A DNA stretch of 64,000 nucleotides from Cantharellus purpuraceus (lineage: Eukaryota; Basidiomycota; Agaricomycetes; Cantharellales; Hydnaceae). Positions 47,304 through 57,204 of the stretch are shown here, one piece after another. The notes under the pieces were generated by a model. The model searched no databases, was not told the DNA's origin, and worked only from the letters and a program-made list of their open reading frames with translations. How positions within the stretch are numbered: the stretch's first letter is position 1; every line of letters starts with the position of its first letter. Location of the stretch: positions 928,501-992,500 of the forward strand of contig JALBUN010000015.1 of assembly GCA_025174535.1 (NCBI GenBank). The letters run 5' to 3'. The position numbers and the translations under genes are program-made.

Positions 47304-49926
47304 TTATACATCGCATTTCCTTTTTCCCTTCCCCTTATCTACCTCAGGCTCTGTCTCCGACTCATCATCACTCTCTACATCCAACACCCAATCTTTCTCA
47401 TCCCCCATGTCTGAATCCTCGTCCAAAGGGGCCATGGACTTCTGCAACCGACATAACTTGGCCGTCCGCCGACCCTCCAGAACCTCCTTCCATTTCATCG
47501 TCTTCACCAAGTCCACTAGCAACCCCTCCGTCCACCGGAGGTGCTCTGACTGAAGGTTAACCAGCTGGATAAGCTGGCCCATGGTACTATTGGGCGCAGA
47601 AACGCGCCCCGTACCTGCACCAGTCGTTGCCCCTTCTGATCCAACACCGCTATCCCCAGCTGCCACAGCACCTGTCTCTGTCCGCCGCTTTTTGGTCAGA
47701 CAACCTTCTGATTCTTTCTCTGCCCCTCCTTGTACCACTAGTCAGGGCTTGAACTTTCCATCAATCCTACACCCTCCTTTCCGACCCTGACAATGATCGC
47801 AGGACCAAAGGTGGCGAGTTGGGCCAGTAGGCTACATGCACTCCACACCTGCATCACGACACAAGTCGCAAGTTATGCTGGGCCTGCCAAATGGCTCCGC
47901 TGGAGCCAGAGCCTTGGGTGGTCCGCCCCTTCTCGCTGCAGCCTCCAAGTGTTCCCTCTCCTCCTCCTTGTCCTGCTGTTCTGCTGCCGCCTTCTCCATC
48001 TCGTGCTTGCGAAGCTGGATTGCCAACCTCATGACATGCAGCTCCTTCTTATGGGTCACCAACACGCGACTCTCCACCTTGCACCATATGACCCTCCGAT
48101 CCGCCTCCCACTTCTCTGTATCAGCACTTGGGTACGCCTTCAATGAAATAACCGCAACGTCGAGATTCTTCTTAGTGGTAGCGGCATATGTTGATTATGG
48201 GAGAAAGGGGTTAGGAGATAGGGGGAACAGGAGCACATAGGAGGCTCGGGAGGTTGAGGGGGAGGTAGGAAAGCGAGGGGAAATGGTTAGGAGGGAAGAG
48301 GAGAAGCCCCTGTAAGTTCCACATCCATCAGATTATTCTCCTATATTTCTTTTATATTTTATTTCGTCATTTTTCCCCTATTGGCTCCACCCCCATTTCG
48401 TTTTTATCACAAGTTTCCTTCCCATGTTTCAAATGATTCAGGACTTTTATCACATGTTCTAAAGACACATATCTTGTATAAAACACGCTTAGCTAGATAT
48501 GAAATAGATTAGAGAATTTACTCTCACTTGTTTTCGTTGACTGTGTCTGAACTACTCGTTTCTGGAATAACTCCAGAACGAACTCGAATTTCTTCAAGCC
48601 TTTGCATAATCTTCTAAAGTATTGCAACATCTATTCGAATCCCAGTTTGCGAAGCCTAAGCTCCACTGGTTGATTTTATATTAAGCATTTACTCTCGTTC
48701 GAGTCATCTGCTCCTGATCCCTGCTCAAATTGTCAATATCTAGACGAGGACTACACCAAATCTCATCAAACTTCGTACGAGGATACTCCCAAGATATATC
48801 TTCAATTCGACTACGCATACACCCAGTTCCCATCACTCCCTCTGTCATTATTCGAAATCTACTCTCTACACCTCCCCAGCAAGGCGAAATTTTCAACAGC
48901 ATAGAGCTCCACTCTTTTGCGAGCCTCGACTGCGGCTACCCAAGCCATCTCCTCATAAGAATTTAAAGTTGGATCCGGCTCTGCATCTGTCCCGACATCC
49001 ACACCCGCCTCGGGCTCCGCATTTGCATCGAGCTCCATATTGGCATTGGGATCCGCCTCCACCTCTGCCCTCTCCGTCTCCACCGCTTCATCTTCCTCAG
49101 CTGCATCCAACTCAAATAATGGCCGTGCCCGTGGACGTAATGGCGAGGCCACCACAGTGACAGTTGTTGGACGAGTTGTCTCTGTCCGTGTAACAGAGAT
49201 GATGGCAACCTTGGGAGTCCCTGCCCGTATCGGCACACTCGGACTTCCTGGGTGACTGGTCGCCCCTGCCCCGGTTACCTCCTCCTCTACCTCCATGGCG
49301 GCTTCTAGCTTGTGCGCCTGCTCCTCCACTTCCTTCAGTCTCGTGGCCTCCATCACGGCCGCAAGTTCCTTGACCCTGCGGGCTCTCTTGGCCTTCACTT
49401 CCTCCTCTTTCCTTCTCCGTTTCATCTCCACTGCCTCTTTCCACCTCTGCTCCTCCTCCTCCTTGCGTCTCCATTCTGCCTCCTCCTCCTCCTTGCATCT
49501 CCATTCCGCCTCCTCCTCCTCCTTGCGTCTCCGTTCCGCCTCCTCCTCCTTGCATCTCTGTTCCACCTCCTCCTCCTCCTTGCATCTCCATTCCGCCTCC
49601 TCCTCTTCCTTCTGTCTCCATTCCGCCTCCTCCTCCTCCTTCCGTCTCCATTCCTCCTCCTCCTCCTTCTGTCTCCGTTCTGCCTCCTCCTCCTCCTTCC
49701 ATCTCTGTTCCACCTCCTCCTCCTCCTTGCGTCTCTGTTCTGCTTCCTCCTCCTCTTTCCATTTCCACTCCTCCTCCTCTTTCCATTTCCACTCCTCCTC
49801 CTCTTTCCATTTCCACTCCTCCTCCTCTTCCTTCCGTCGGGCCAAGAGCAACTGCTCCAGCTCGGCCATGCTCATGCTTGCCAAAGGGTTTGACATCGTT
49901 GAGGATAAGACCTCAATCATGCCCAC
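47304..49926 (-). pseudogene. Antisense accessory gene of the chromovirus
   Basis: Minus-strand frame from the ATG at 49926 (or MSNPLASMSMAELEQLL, about 49896) to the stop at 47304. Removing the solo LTR-A and one TSD copy leaves 1908 nt, exactly 636 codons, and the frame continues across the empty site (VELYA then ATTKKNLDVAV). Residues about 20-210 are a Glu/Lys/Arg coiled coil of EEEAEWRRKE-like repeats. An acidic region and a second coiled coil (HVMRLAIQLRKHEMEK) follow. Then two C-x2-C-x6-C clusters (CDLCRDAGVEC, CDHCQGRKGGC) and an acidic tail ending in KGKGKRKCDV. Only two stops interrupt it: TAG at 47832-47834 and TGA at 47742-47744. By recall, proteins with such paired clusters occur in Agaricomycetes. 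Function unknown. Confidence 0.75.
48189..48898 (-). mobile_element. Solo LTR, family A (in the antisense gene)
   Basis: 710 bp, TGTTGATTATGGG...GGCGAAATTTTCAACA, with a perfect target duplication GCATA (48184-48188 and 48899-48903). Reverse orientation. Excising it restores the reading frame of the antisense gene. Confidence 0.9.
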
Positions 49927-50019
49927 CTTTTATATGTCTCCAGACCCCCAGTATAACTCCAACTGCGCCCAACCGTCTCACCTATTCAATTTGCGGACAT
50001 GAGGCCTCAGGGGCTCAGC

Positions 50020-50036
50020 CTTAAATGGAGAGATAC
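50020..50036 (+). promoter_or_regulatory. Polypurine tract of the chromovirus
   Basis: AAATGGAGAGATAC directly precedes the 3' LTR start at 50037. It is the expected plus-strand primer position and confirms that the antisense gene lies inside the element. Confidence 0.6.
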
Positions 50037-50126
50037 TGTTATGACTATATTCATTAACGACCAGATCCCCGTCCGATCCACTCAGATCCCCGCACATATG
50101 AAATTTATACTCCATTTGGGAACCGC

Positions 50127-50800
50127 TGTCGGTTCACTTAAGGAATAGATCCTATAAGCCTGCGTGCAACGGTCCTAGCAAACAGACGGTGTGTAACGCA
50201 GTTGTTCAATCAGGTCGAGGGGTAGAGGTAGCACTTAATAACAGGGAAGTGGAATAGTGCTCTGTGGTTGAGGATGGGAGCAAAAGGTCAGTGATGGCGA
50301 CTGAAATTCTACCTCACGTTCGACTTGTCTATCCGTGTTACGATATAGAGGCGAAATGCCGAGGAATGTATATGGTTCAACGGAATTGTGAAAGAATATG
50401 GGATCGCCAATGGCATAAGAGAGACATGGTGGGGATCTTGGACGTTGAAAGAGTTTTGGAAGTATTTTGACACATGGAGGTGGCTTAACATGCCCATGGA
50501 GCTCAGCGTATTTTTGATAGTCCTCTGTGTCCAGAGACCAGTGTGACGTATTATTAGAAGAGATGTTGGAGAGGGGAATAGAATTGGAAGCCATGTGAAT
50601 GATGATGAAAGGATTGGTGTGAATCAAAGGCTGATAATGATTGATGGCGATGAAACACAAGTGATGATCGATGGCTAGAATTAGAGACTGAGGTAGAGAG
50701 GGAGTTGCAGCGCTATTTAAAGGTTGATATGAAAAGACGCTGGCAGAGTTGGACTGTCAGAGTGGTTCGATATACGTCCTCAATGCGTCCTGGCTCGTCA
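50127..50800 (-). mobile_element. Element X (674 bp), solo, with a short ORF
   Basis: On the plus strand TGTCGG...CTCGTCA, inserted in the chromovirus 3' LTR. The sequence on both sides fits a 4-bp duplication (CCGC). TG...CA ends suggest an LTR. The minus strand carries an ORF from 50594 to 50235 (119 codons, MASNSIPLSNISSNN...). A related longer copy lies at 52908-54129. Confidence 0.75.
50235..50594 (-). CDS. ORF inside element X
   Basis: 119-residue open frame beginning MASNSIPLSNISSNN and containing HWSLDTEDYQKY, GHVKPPPCVKILPKLFQRP and SYAIGDPIFFHNSVEPYTFL. The first 80 residues are conserved in the copy at 53114-53563 with mostly conservative changes (for example GDPIFFHDSVEPYTFLGI). 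No domain recognised. It may be a captured gene fragment or the start of a transcript from the element. Confidence 0.45.
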   Translation of the reverse strand: MASNSIPLSNISSNNTSHWSLDTEDYQKYAELHGHVKPPPCVKILPKLFQRPRSPPCLSYAIGDPIFFHNSVEPYTFLGISPLYRNTDRQVEREVEFQSPSLTFCSHPQPQSTIPLPCY

Positions 50801-51231
50801 CCGCCACGTCTCCATCTACCTGTCTGATTGTCACCGCCGATTCCGCCCATCTGTCTCCGGTTCCGATTGATGCATCAGCATCACCATAGGAACCTGGACA
50901 TCTGTCCCCGTTGGACTCAGACATACTCATGTAAGGCTGTCGGCCTCGGAGACCCATCACCGGAGTAATTATTATTAGATTTCAAAATATGTATTTAAGT
51001 TGCCCGACTGGGGACTTCATTCCCCAGTTCGAATATTGAATCACGCCTAGTTCCTAAGTCCAATCCTAACTCTCTAAGTTGTACTCCGCCTCCAAAATCT
51101 TGGACACCGGTATTAGTGAGGGCGCAGCACATAAGCTGAAGCCAAGTCTGTTCTGACCCCCACGATGTGCTCCGACTCCAACCCAACCTCCGACCCAATC
51201 TCCAACCCCCAATCAGACCTAGTGCGTAACA

Positions 51232-51964
51232 AGTTCATGGATGCTTAGGGGTCCTGATATTCTGAAAGAGGGGAATGCACTTAGAGGCTAAAGGAAGTAG
51301 GTGGATGAATCCAACCGTCCAACCAGTGGCACTCAGAAGCGGGTAACAGCAATGTGTGAAGTAGTCTAGCAACTGCTTCACATGAGTTCAAGATTCTAAT
51401 GCTCTGCAAAGGCAGTACACACTAGTAACTTAAACAAAGAGCACTAATGGCAGGACTATCGACAGACAATCTCACCCTGTAGATTTGTAGTCATGTGAGG
51501 CAGATACTACACTCACGCCCAAAGCAGGAATATCACTACTTTGAGTGCAATCAAGTGTAAAAGATCCTTGAACTGGTAATCAACAGTTACTGAGATATAG
51601 AGGATGACAGTGTATGTCACTCTAGTCACACTGGTGTGCAGAAGATGGGTAGGATATGTTACTATTTCAGAGGCAGAATGACCTCCTTATCTATTGTATT
51701 TACAGGAGCTGACTAATGCTTCTGGAATATTCTACCTATTAATAGATGGAAACTACTGGAAGGTTGTGGAAGGTGGAAGAAAGGGGTAGAATATTCCAAG
51801 CCAATCACAGGTTCTGATCACTGCATTAACACTGATCAGGAGCTGAATAATGGTTCTGGAAAGTTCTATCTAATAATAGAAGGAAACAGCTAGAATGTTA
51901 TGGAAAGGGGTAGAATATTCCAAGGCAATCACCTGATCTGATCCCTGAACTAGGCACTTAACAA
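51232..51964 (-). repeat. Repeat C, reversed copy, part 2
   Basis: Continuation of 41615-41826 across the chromovirus; reversed match to about 7110-7872. It ends at about GGCACTTAACA (51964), where a copia E end begins. Confidence 0.75.
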
Positions 51965-52501
51965 CTAGTAGGTTCAGGCGGTGAGCTGGACCTTAAGTCT
52001 ACAGCTGGAGTTCATGGACAAAGATGTTTATTAGATTAGAGATATACAGATCATCACAGTATGTGTACCTGGATTTCACGGACAAAGATGTGAACTCCAG
52101 CAGGTGCTAGAAGAATTTTCTTGTATGCCCTGCCAAGCTGTGGACCTACATGTGTCCACTTTGAGGTCGAGTCACTTCATAGTCAAATCTTTGTCACTCC
52201 CACTTGATGAGTTCTCAACAAGGTCAGTTTCCTCCCACCCCTAGCTTGCCTCTGAACTTCTCAAACATGTCCCTTGGTAGCTGCTTAGTGAAGATGTCGG
52301 CCAACATATCCTTTGTGGAGCAATACTGTAAGTTGATCTTGCCGCGATCTACACACTCTTGGATGAAGTGGTGATGAATATCGATGTGCTTAGCACGCAT
52401 GTGGGTGACCGGGTTTTGTGCCAGCACGATGCACCTTTGATTATTGGCGTGAAGGATGGTGGCCATGACCGGTGGATACCCCAGGTCTTCAAGTAAGGTT
52501 C
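51965..52501 (-). mobile_element. Ty1/copia element E, 3' end fragment
   Basis: The last part of a copia: the RNase H C-terminus (52224-52514 down), a purine-rich AAGTGGGAGTG (about 52195-52206, minus), and an LTR-like stretch with the repeated phrase CATCTTTGTCC near 52022 and 52085. The rest of the element is absent. Confidence 0.65.
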
Positions 52502-52514
52502 CTTTGCAGAGCAT
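52224..52514 (-). pseudogene. Copia E RNase H C-terminus
   Basis: LHANNQRCIVLAQNPVTHMR, AKHIDIHHHFIQECV and STKDMLADIFTKQLPRDMFE are the conserved end of copia RNase H. It stops upstream where repeat C begins (about 52502). Confidence 0.85.
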
Positions 52515-52907
52515 TAGAAGCTTGAACTTGTGTGAAGCAGTTGCTAGACTACTTCACACATCGCTGTTACCTGCTTCAGAGTGTCGCTGGTTGGATGGTT
52601 GGATTCATCCACCTACTTCCTTTAGCCTCTAAGTGCATTCCCCTCTTTTTGGAATATCTGGACCCCTAAGCATCCATGAACTCTAGACTCTGGAAGTCTT
52701 ATTCATTTCTTGCTGCTAAGAAACGTATTACTTTTCTGTGTATAGTCTGCATTGACCAATACAAAGGATTGTGACCAAAGTACAAATGTTGAATCGTTTC
52801 TGGAGTTGTGCTGCAGCAGGGTTTGATATTCTTCTCAGCTGTTCATTCACAGAATTGTGGTGATTTAGAGTTTGCCCTAATACCATAATTTTGCAGGTTC
52901 CAAAACA
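52502..52907 (+). repeat. Repeat C, forward partial copy
   Basis: Matches 7692-8096, ending at the common terminus GGTTCCAAAACA (52907). With the reversed copy at 41615 it gives an inverted pair around the chromovirus and copia E. Confidence 0.8.
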
Positions 52908-54129
52908 GACAAGCCAGGATGCATTGAGGACATATATTGAACCACTCTGACAGTCCAATTCCACCAGCGCCTTTTCATATCAAACTTTTAAATAGCACTG
53001 CAACTCCCTCTACACCTCAGTCTCTAATTCTAGCCATTGATCATCACTCGTGTTTCATCACCATCGATCATTATCAGCCTTCTATTCACACCAATCCTTT
53101 CATCATTATTCACATGGCTTCCAATTCTATTCCCCTCTCCAACATCTCTTCTAATAATATATCACACTGGTCTCTGGACACAGAGGACTATCAAAAATTA
53201 CCTGAGCTCCACGGACATGTTAAGCTGCCTCCACGTGTCAAAATACTTCCAAAACTCTTTCAACATCCAAGATCCCCACATCTCTCTTATGCCATTGGCG
53301 ATCCTATATTCTTTCACGATTCTGTTGAACCATATACATTCCTTGGCATTTCGGAGACTCAGGGTCGATTTACCTTCGGAGCCATAGGGAAGATGGTATT
53401 GGTGGATGTTTCTATTGTTCTTTTATATGACTCACCTCTGTTTCATCTTTTAATTCATTCATACATGACTTACTCATCCTTGTTCTATTTTTGGTTCTTT
53501 TATTACTCATCACCTCCTATTCTTACAAAGATTACCTCTATCTGTCACTTCATTTCTCCATGATTTCCCCATTAGTAGTTCAACTTCACATGCTTCATCA
53601 GCTGGCTTGATCAGCATTTCCTGCATCATATTGCATCATTTGCTCCTCATATGGTGTCGTTGTGCCCTGGGGATTTGTATATAAAAGGGCGCTAGTTTTT
53701 GCCTTTTGGATCAATCAACAAGTTTTCAGCCAATGCTCTAAAGTCAAAGTCCATGCTCTAAGTCTACACTCTACGCTCTACATCACAATCCATCAGCTCT
53801 ACACTGAGGTAAAGCACCTTGGTTCAACAATCAGATTTCCCTCCACCACCAAGAGGTTGCATCTCCTGAAACCAGCTTTCGCATACCTCCCAACCGGGCT
53901 CCCCATTGTCATCCAGTCACAGAGCACGATCAACCATCTGGACTGTCCCTTTTCGCTCCCCATCCTCCTCCAACCACAGAGCACTATTACACTTTCCTGT
54001 TACTCAGTGCTACCCCTACCCCTTGACCTGATTGTTCTTTGGCATGCTGAACAACTGCGTTACACACCATCTGTTTGCTAGGACTGTTGCATGCAGGCTT
54101 ATAGGATCTATTCCATAAGCAAACCAACA
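52908..54129 (+). mobile_element. Element X, long copy
   Basis: Homologous to the reverse complement of 50127-50800, from GACAAGCCAGGATGC to AAACCAACA, but with about 600 bp more in the middle (about 53360-53960). The ORF is retained at 53114-53563. It abuts repeat C directly at its left. Probably an LTR of the retroelement to its right, but this is not proven. Confidence 0.6.
53114..53563 (+). CDS. ORF in the long copy of element X
   Basis: 149 residues beginning MASNSIPLSNISSNN, with HWSLDTEDYQKL, KILPKLFQHPRSP, YAIGDPIFFHDSVEPYTFLG and then ETQGRFTFGAIGKMVLVD. The C-terminal 60 residues are hydrophobic and Ser/Tyr/Phe-rich, probably read-through into inserted sequence. No family recognised. 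Confidence 0.4.
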   Translation: MASNSIPLSNISSNNISHWSLDTEDYQKLPELHGHVKLPPRVKILPKLFQHPRSPHLSYAIGDPIFFHDSVEPYTFLGISETQGRFTFGAIGKMVLVDVSIVLLYDSPLFHLLIHSYMTYSSLFYFWFFYYSSPPILTKITSICHFISP

Positions 54130-54354
54130 TCGCATTAGAGCAATACATTGGCATAGCCTCCCTCTCAGGGGTGTCATCTTGGTCATCCCATTCATCAGCC
54201 ACTTCTATAGCTGGTATTTTTTCATCTAGATGGTCCTTGGGATCACACATCACTTCTTCATGTTCTCCCTCTATTGGGGAGAATCCATCTACATTGTCCT
54301 CCACTATGTGTGAGGACACGTCCTTTTGGACCGCAGCTGACCTTATGTTGCCCT

Positions 54355-57009
54355 TTAGTTTGGGGCAACTGGGTCACATGTGTCCTGTCTGGCCACATTC
54401 ATAGCACACAACATTACTGGTAACATTGTTTGATCAATCACCACTTGCATGTGCTGGTGGCTTTGATTGATAATTACCCTTAAAGGAGTAATTGTTGGAA
54501 TTGAACCTGGAGCCCCCACTATGGGGTTCTGGCCTTGACGCACTTGCTCGTCATAAGTGTGTATTGGGAGCTGTATACACACATCCATGGGGCACAGGTT
54601 GACTCCCTGCATTCATCATACCAGTAGTTCTATTGACTACTGGTCTATGGGTTGAGGAGGATGCATTAGTTGCATTGTCCAGGCATTGCATACCATGGTG
54701 GTATCGCATCACTTCCTCTATCATTTGAGCAGTTTTGTACAACTGCTCCATACTGCTAAACTTGCCATTGAAGCCCTTTTTGAGGACTTCTTGTCTCAGA
54801 GGTTCGCACATTGCAGTTACAAACCTCTTCCTGTACATGGATGCATCTGGCAGCATTATCATGTGGCCTGCATACTTATCTAGGTCATTCATTAATTTGT
54901 GAATGGTCCTTTGACCCTGTGTTACAGAGTCAAATTTATTTGATGCATGATGATGCGTCAGGGTGTGTAGGAATCTACACTGCAATCCTTGGATTGCAGT
55001 TTCCAGGGTCCAGTCTTGGACTGCCCTGTCATAGTGTTCTACATTTCTGTAGAACCATTCCTGGGCCTCACCTTTAAGGCGAGTGCCTAAGACGCTTATT
55101 CAGAAATACAACAAATACGTATGTACAACCTATTTTCCTCAAATTTTATACAATACACTTCAATTCAAACTTATTTTCATATTTCAACATGATTCTCAAA
55201 TTTTACACAATATACTAGATTAAAACATATTTTGATATTTTGGCATAATTCTCAAAAATAATTCTTTTTTTCCTGATTTAGTGGTGGCAACTCTGTTGAG
55301 GGAACATCCAAATATCATTGATTCTTTCTTATACAATACTTGTAACATAATTTGAACTATCTTTAATCCCCACCTGGTATTTGTATATCTAAATACCCTA
55401 TATAATACCAATTATATTCATATATACATTCCTATTATGTACATGTAAATGATTATGTTCATCTCAACCAAATGTCTTATCTTTAAAAGTTTATTAAAAT
55501 ATAGAATATATGTTTATATTTATGAAAATTTCACACATCCGAAATCTTTTAAGATATCCAAATTGTAACTCCCTGGCTTTATGTATCATTGAAATCCTGA
55601 TGTATATCTCCTATACATCAGAATATTGTATACTGACATGATTCCGAACAAGCATCTAAGTACAATAGCTGAAACTTTGTACTTGATGGCCCTAGGAGAT
55701 TATTCAACTTCAGCCATCATAGCATACCTGCTACAAAGATCTTGAACTCTTCAAGATCTGTGCCTCCTGCGTATTGCTCAGGAGGTGATACTTTAATGCC
55801 CACCTTGGCAAGTACAGACTTCTCTGGGTCTGTGTCTCTGTCATCGACTATGGCTACTCACACCATGTGAGTAATGCCATTGATAGGATCAATTGTGTCC
55901 AATTGATCCAGTATGCCTTGACCTTCTAGGGTCAATGGTGCTGAATGTTCCCTGTTATGGGGAACATCTTCTTGAGGTACCCATTGGGTATCTCATTGCT
56001 CATGGTGGGTGTCTCCTGAAAGGCCTGCCACTCATACATGCTGATAACTGTTCAGCACATGTTGCGACTGTTGGTTTAAATCAACAGCCACATTGAGCTC
56101 TTGCTGGGGCTGCTGCTCTCTAAACAGCTGGCCAAGCTCCTGCTCTGCATGTTTAGCCTTCTGTTTGAGGGCTAATCTGTGTTTATGAGAAGCCTCAACT
56201 TCTTGTTGTTTTCATAGCTCAATCTCTTGATTGAGCTCCTTTGCCATAGATTGAGGAGTTTCCTCCTCATTCTGGATTGGTAATCCTTGCCTTACAAGGA
56301 TTACTGGGTCTCTGATTCCCTCCATTGGGGGAATCTCATTTCCTCTGCCCATCCAATCATTCGGTTGGATCCTCTCACTCCAGGGAGATCCAGACTCTCT
56401 GGATTCAGATTCTCATTGAGAATCTGATCTTCAGTGATGTGACTTGCATTGCTCAGAGTTCTCTTGGAGTTATTTTAACATTGTTCCTAGCTCTGCTATT
56501 TGCTGCCCCATAGTAGTGGCAGCATGCCCTGCTTCGGCAGCCGTCTTGGCTGCCTGAGAACTAGCTTCGCTAATACTCTTCATCTCATGTTGATTACACA
56601 TGAGTTGTTTGGTCAATCTTGTGATTGATCTGTGGGTTTCACACTGCTCCATGCTGTATGATTCCCTAGTAGAAGTATTGCTACTTCTACTTGTACTTGT
56701 ATATTGAGCATGTTCCTTTCCTTTAGGAATGTTGGAGGCAGTTAATGACTGTCTCCTCCTTTCTTCTCTAATCAGAGAACCACTTGATGAGGGGTTTCTG
56801 TTTGACAGACAATCTATTGTGTGATCATCTGTGTGGTCTCGTGACCTCGATGACTCTCTCCTAGAGTCCTCCTTACAAGAAGTCCCTATGACTTCTCTAG
56901 GGTCTAGCTCCCCTTCATGGGAGCTTCTGCTGCTGGCTACACACCGCCATTCATCATTTATGATGTCCTGGGCACTGCCAGCACAACTCACTCTACTGTG
57001 AGTCATCAT
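54355..57009 (-). pseudogene. Gypsy-type gag (element G), broken
   Basis: Minus-strand gag of a second LTR retroelement. The N-terminal part (57009-56470) is Ser/Arg/Glu-rich with a helix ISEASSQAAKTAAEAGHAAT. After many stops, the capsid-like part (55080-54551) has RLKGEAQEWFYRNVEHYDRA, KYAGHMIMLPDASMYRKRFV and MCEPLRQEVL. Then comes a CCHC knuckle CYECGQTGHM-x2-SC (about 54400-54361) with a stop inside. An AT-rich block interrupts it at about 55095-55640. No pol follows. Confidence 0.7.
55095..55640. repeat. AT-rich block with about 57-bp imperfect tandem repeats
   Basis: Strongly AT-rich sequence within the gag remnant. Units starting CTCAAATTTTATACAATA (55139) and CTCAAATTTTACACAATA (55195), and a partial CTCAAAAATAATTC (55251), are about 57 bp apart. 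No coding signal. Confidence 0.6.
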
Positions 57010-57204
57010 TATGGTGACTCCTCTTTCTTCTATCTTTGTAGACTAACTAAATTAGTCTACTAGTTGCTCACTTATATGAGCGACTGGGGGTTGGTATACA
57101 TCTGTACACCAGCAACAGCCAGTTTTCTAGTATTGACTGGAAAACTTCAATAATGAGGAAGAATCAATTGATTCTTCCTTTGGAAGTTCAAAAAGTGTAA
57201 ATAG

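Larger units (their letters stand above)
41827..51231 (+). mobile_element. Ty3/gypsy chromovirus, 9.4 kb, complete but decayed
   Basis: LTR termini TGTTATGAC...GTGCGTAACA; 5' LTR 41827-42343 and 3' LTR 50037-51231 (interrupted). The target duplication AGTTC is perfect (41822-41826 and 51232-51236). Internal order is gag, protease, RT, RNase H, integrase and chromodomain (42421-47149), then about 2.9 kb with an antisense gene (49926-47304), then a purine-rich tract before the 3' LTR. It was hit later by a solo LTR-A (48189-48898) and by element X (50127-50800). Coding genes are broken mostly by TGA codons. Confidence 0.9.
50037..51231 (+). repeat. Chromovirus 3' LTR, split by element X
   Basis: LTR parts 50037-50126 and 50801-51231 flank element X and together match the 5' LTR. 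The right end GTGCGTAACA is followed by the TSD AGTTC. Confidence 0.88.

Noticed and set aside
47742..48143. Antisense gene as a classical Zn2Cys6 (GAL4-type) transcription factor
   Set aside because: The two C-x2-C-x6-C groups are 12 residues apart with a stop between them and lack the standard six-Cys spacing and basic linker.
39214..48966. Recurrent ORF (MLEISPCWGGVESRFRI...) at 39214-39432 and 48681-48902, suggesting a conserved small gene
   Set aside because: It lies wholly inside LTR family A copies and is repeated only because the LTR is; no start context or domain.
49295..50002. Long plus-strand Ser/Leu-rich ORFs (49295-50002, 49312-49893)
   Set aside because: Antisense shadows of the Glu/Arg-rich coiled-coil gene; low-complexity codons stay open in several frames.
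55095..55640. Mitochondrial DNA insertion
   Set aside because: AT-richness alone; no mitochondrial gene or tRNA recognised.
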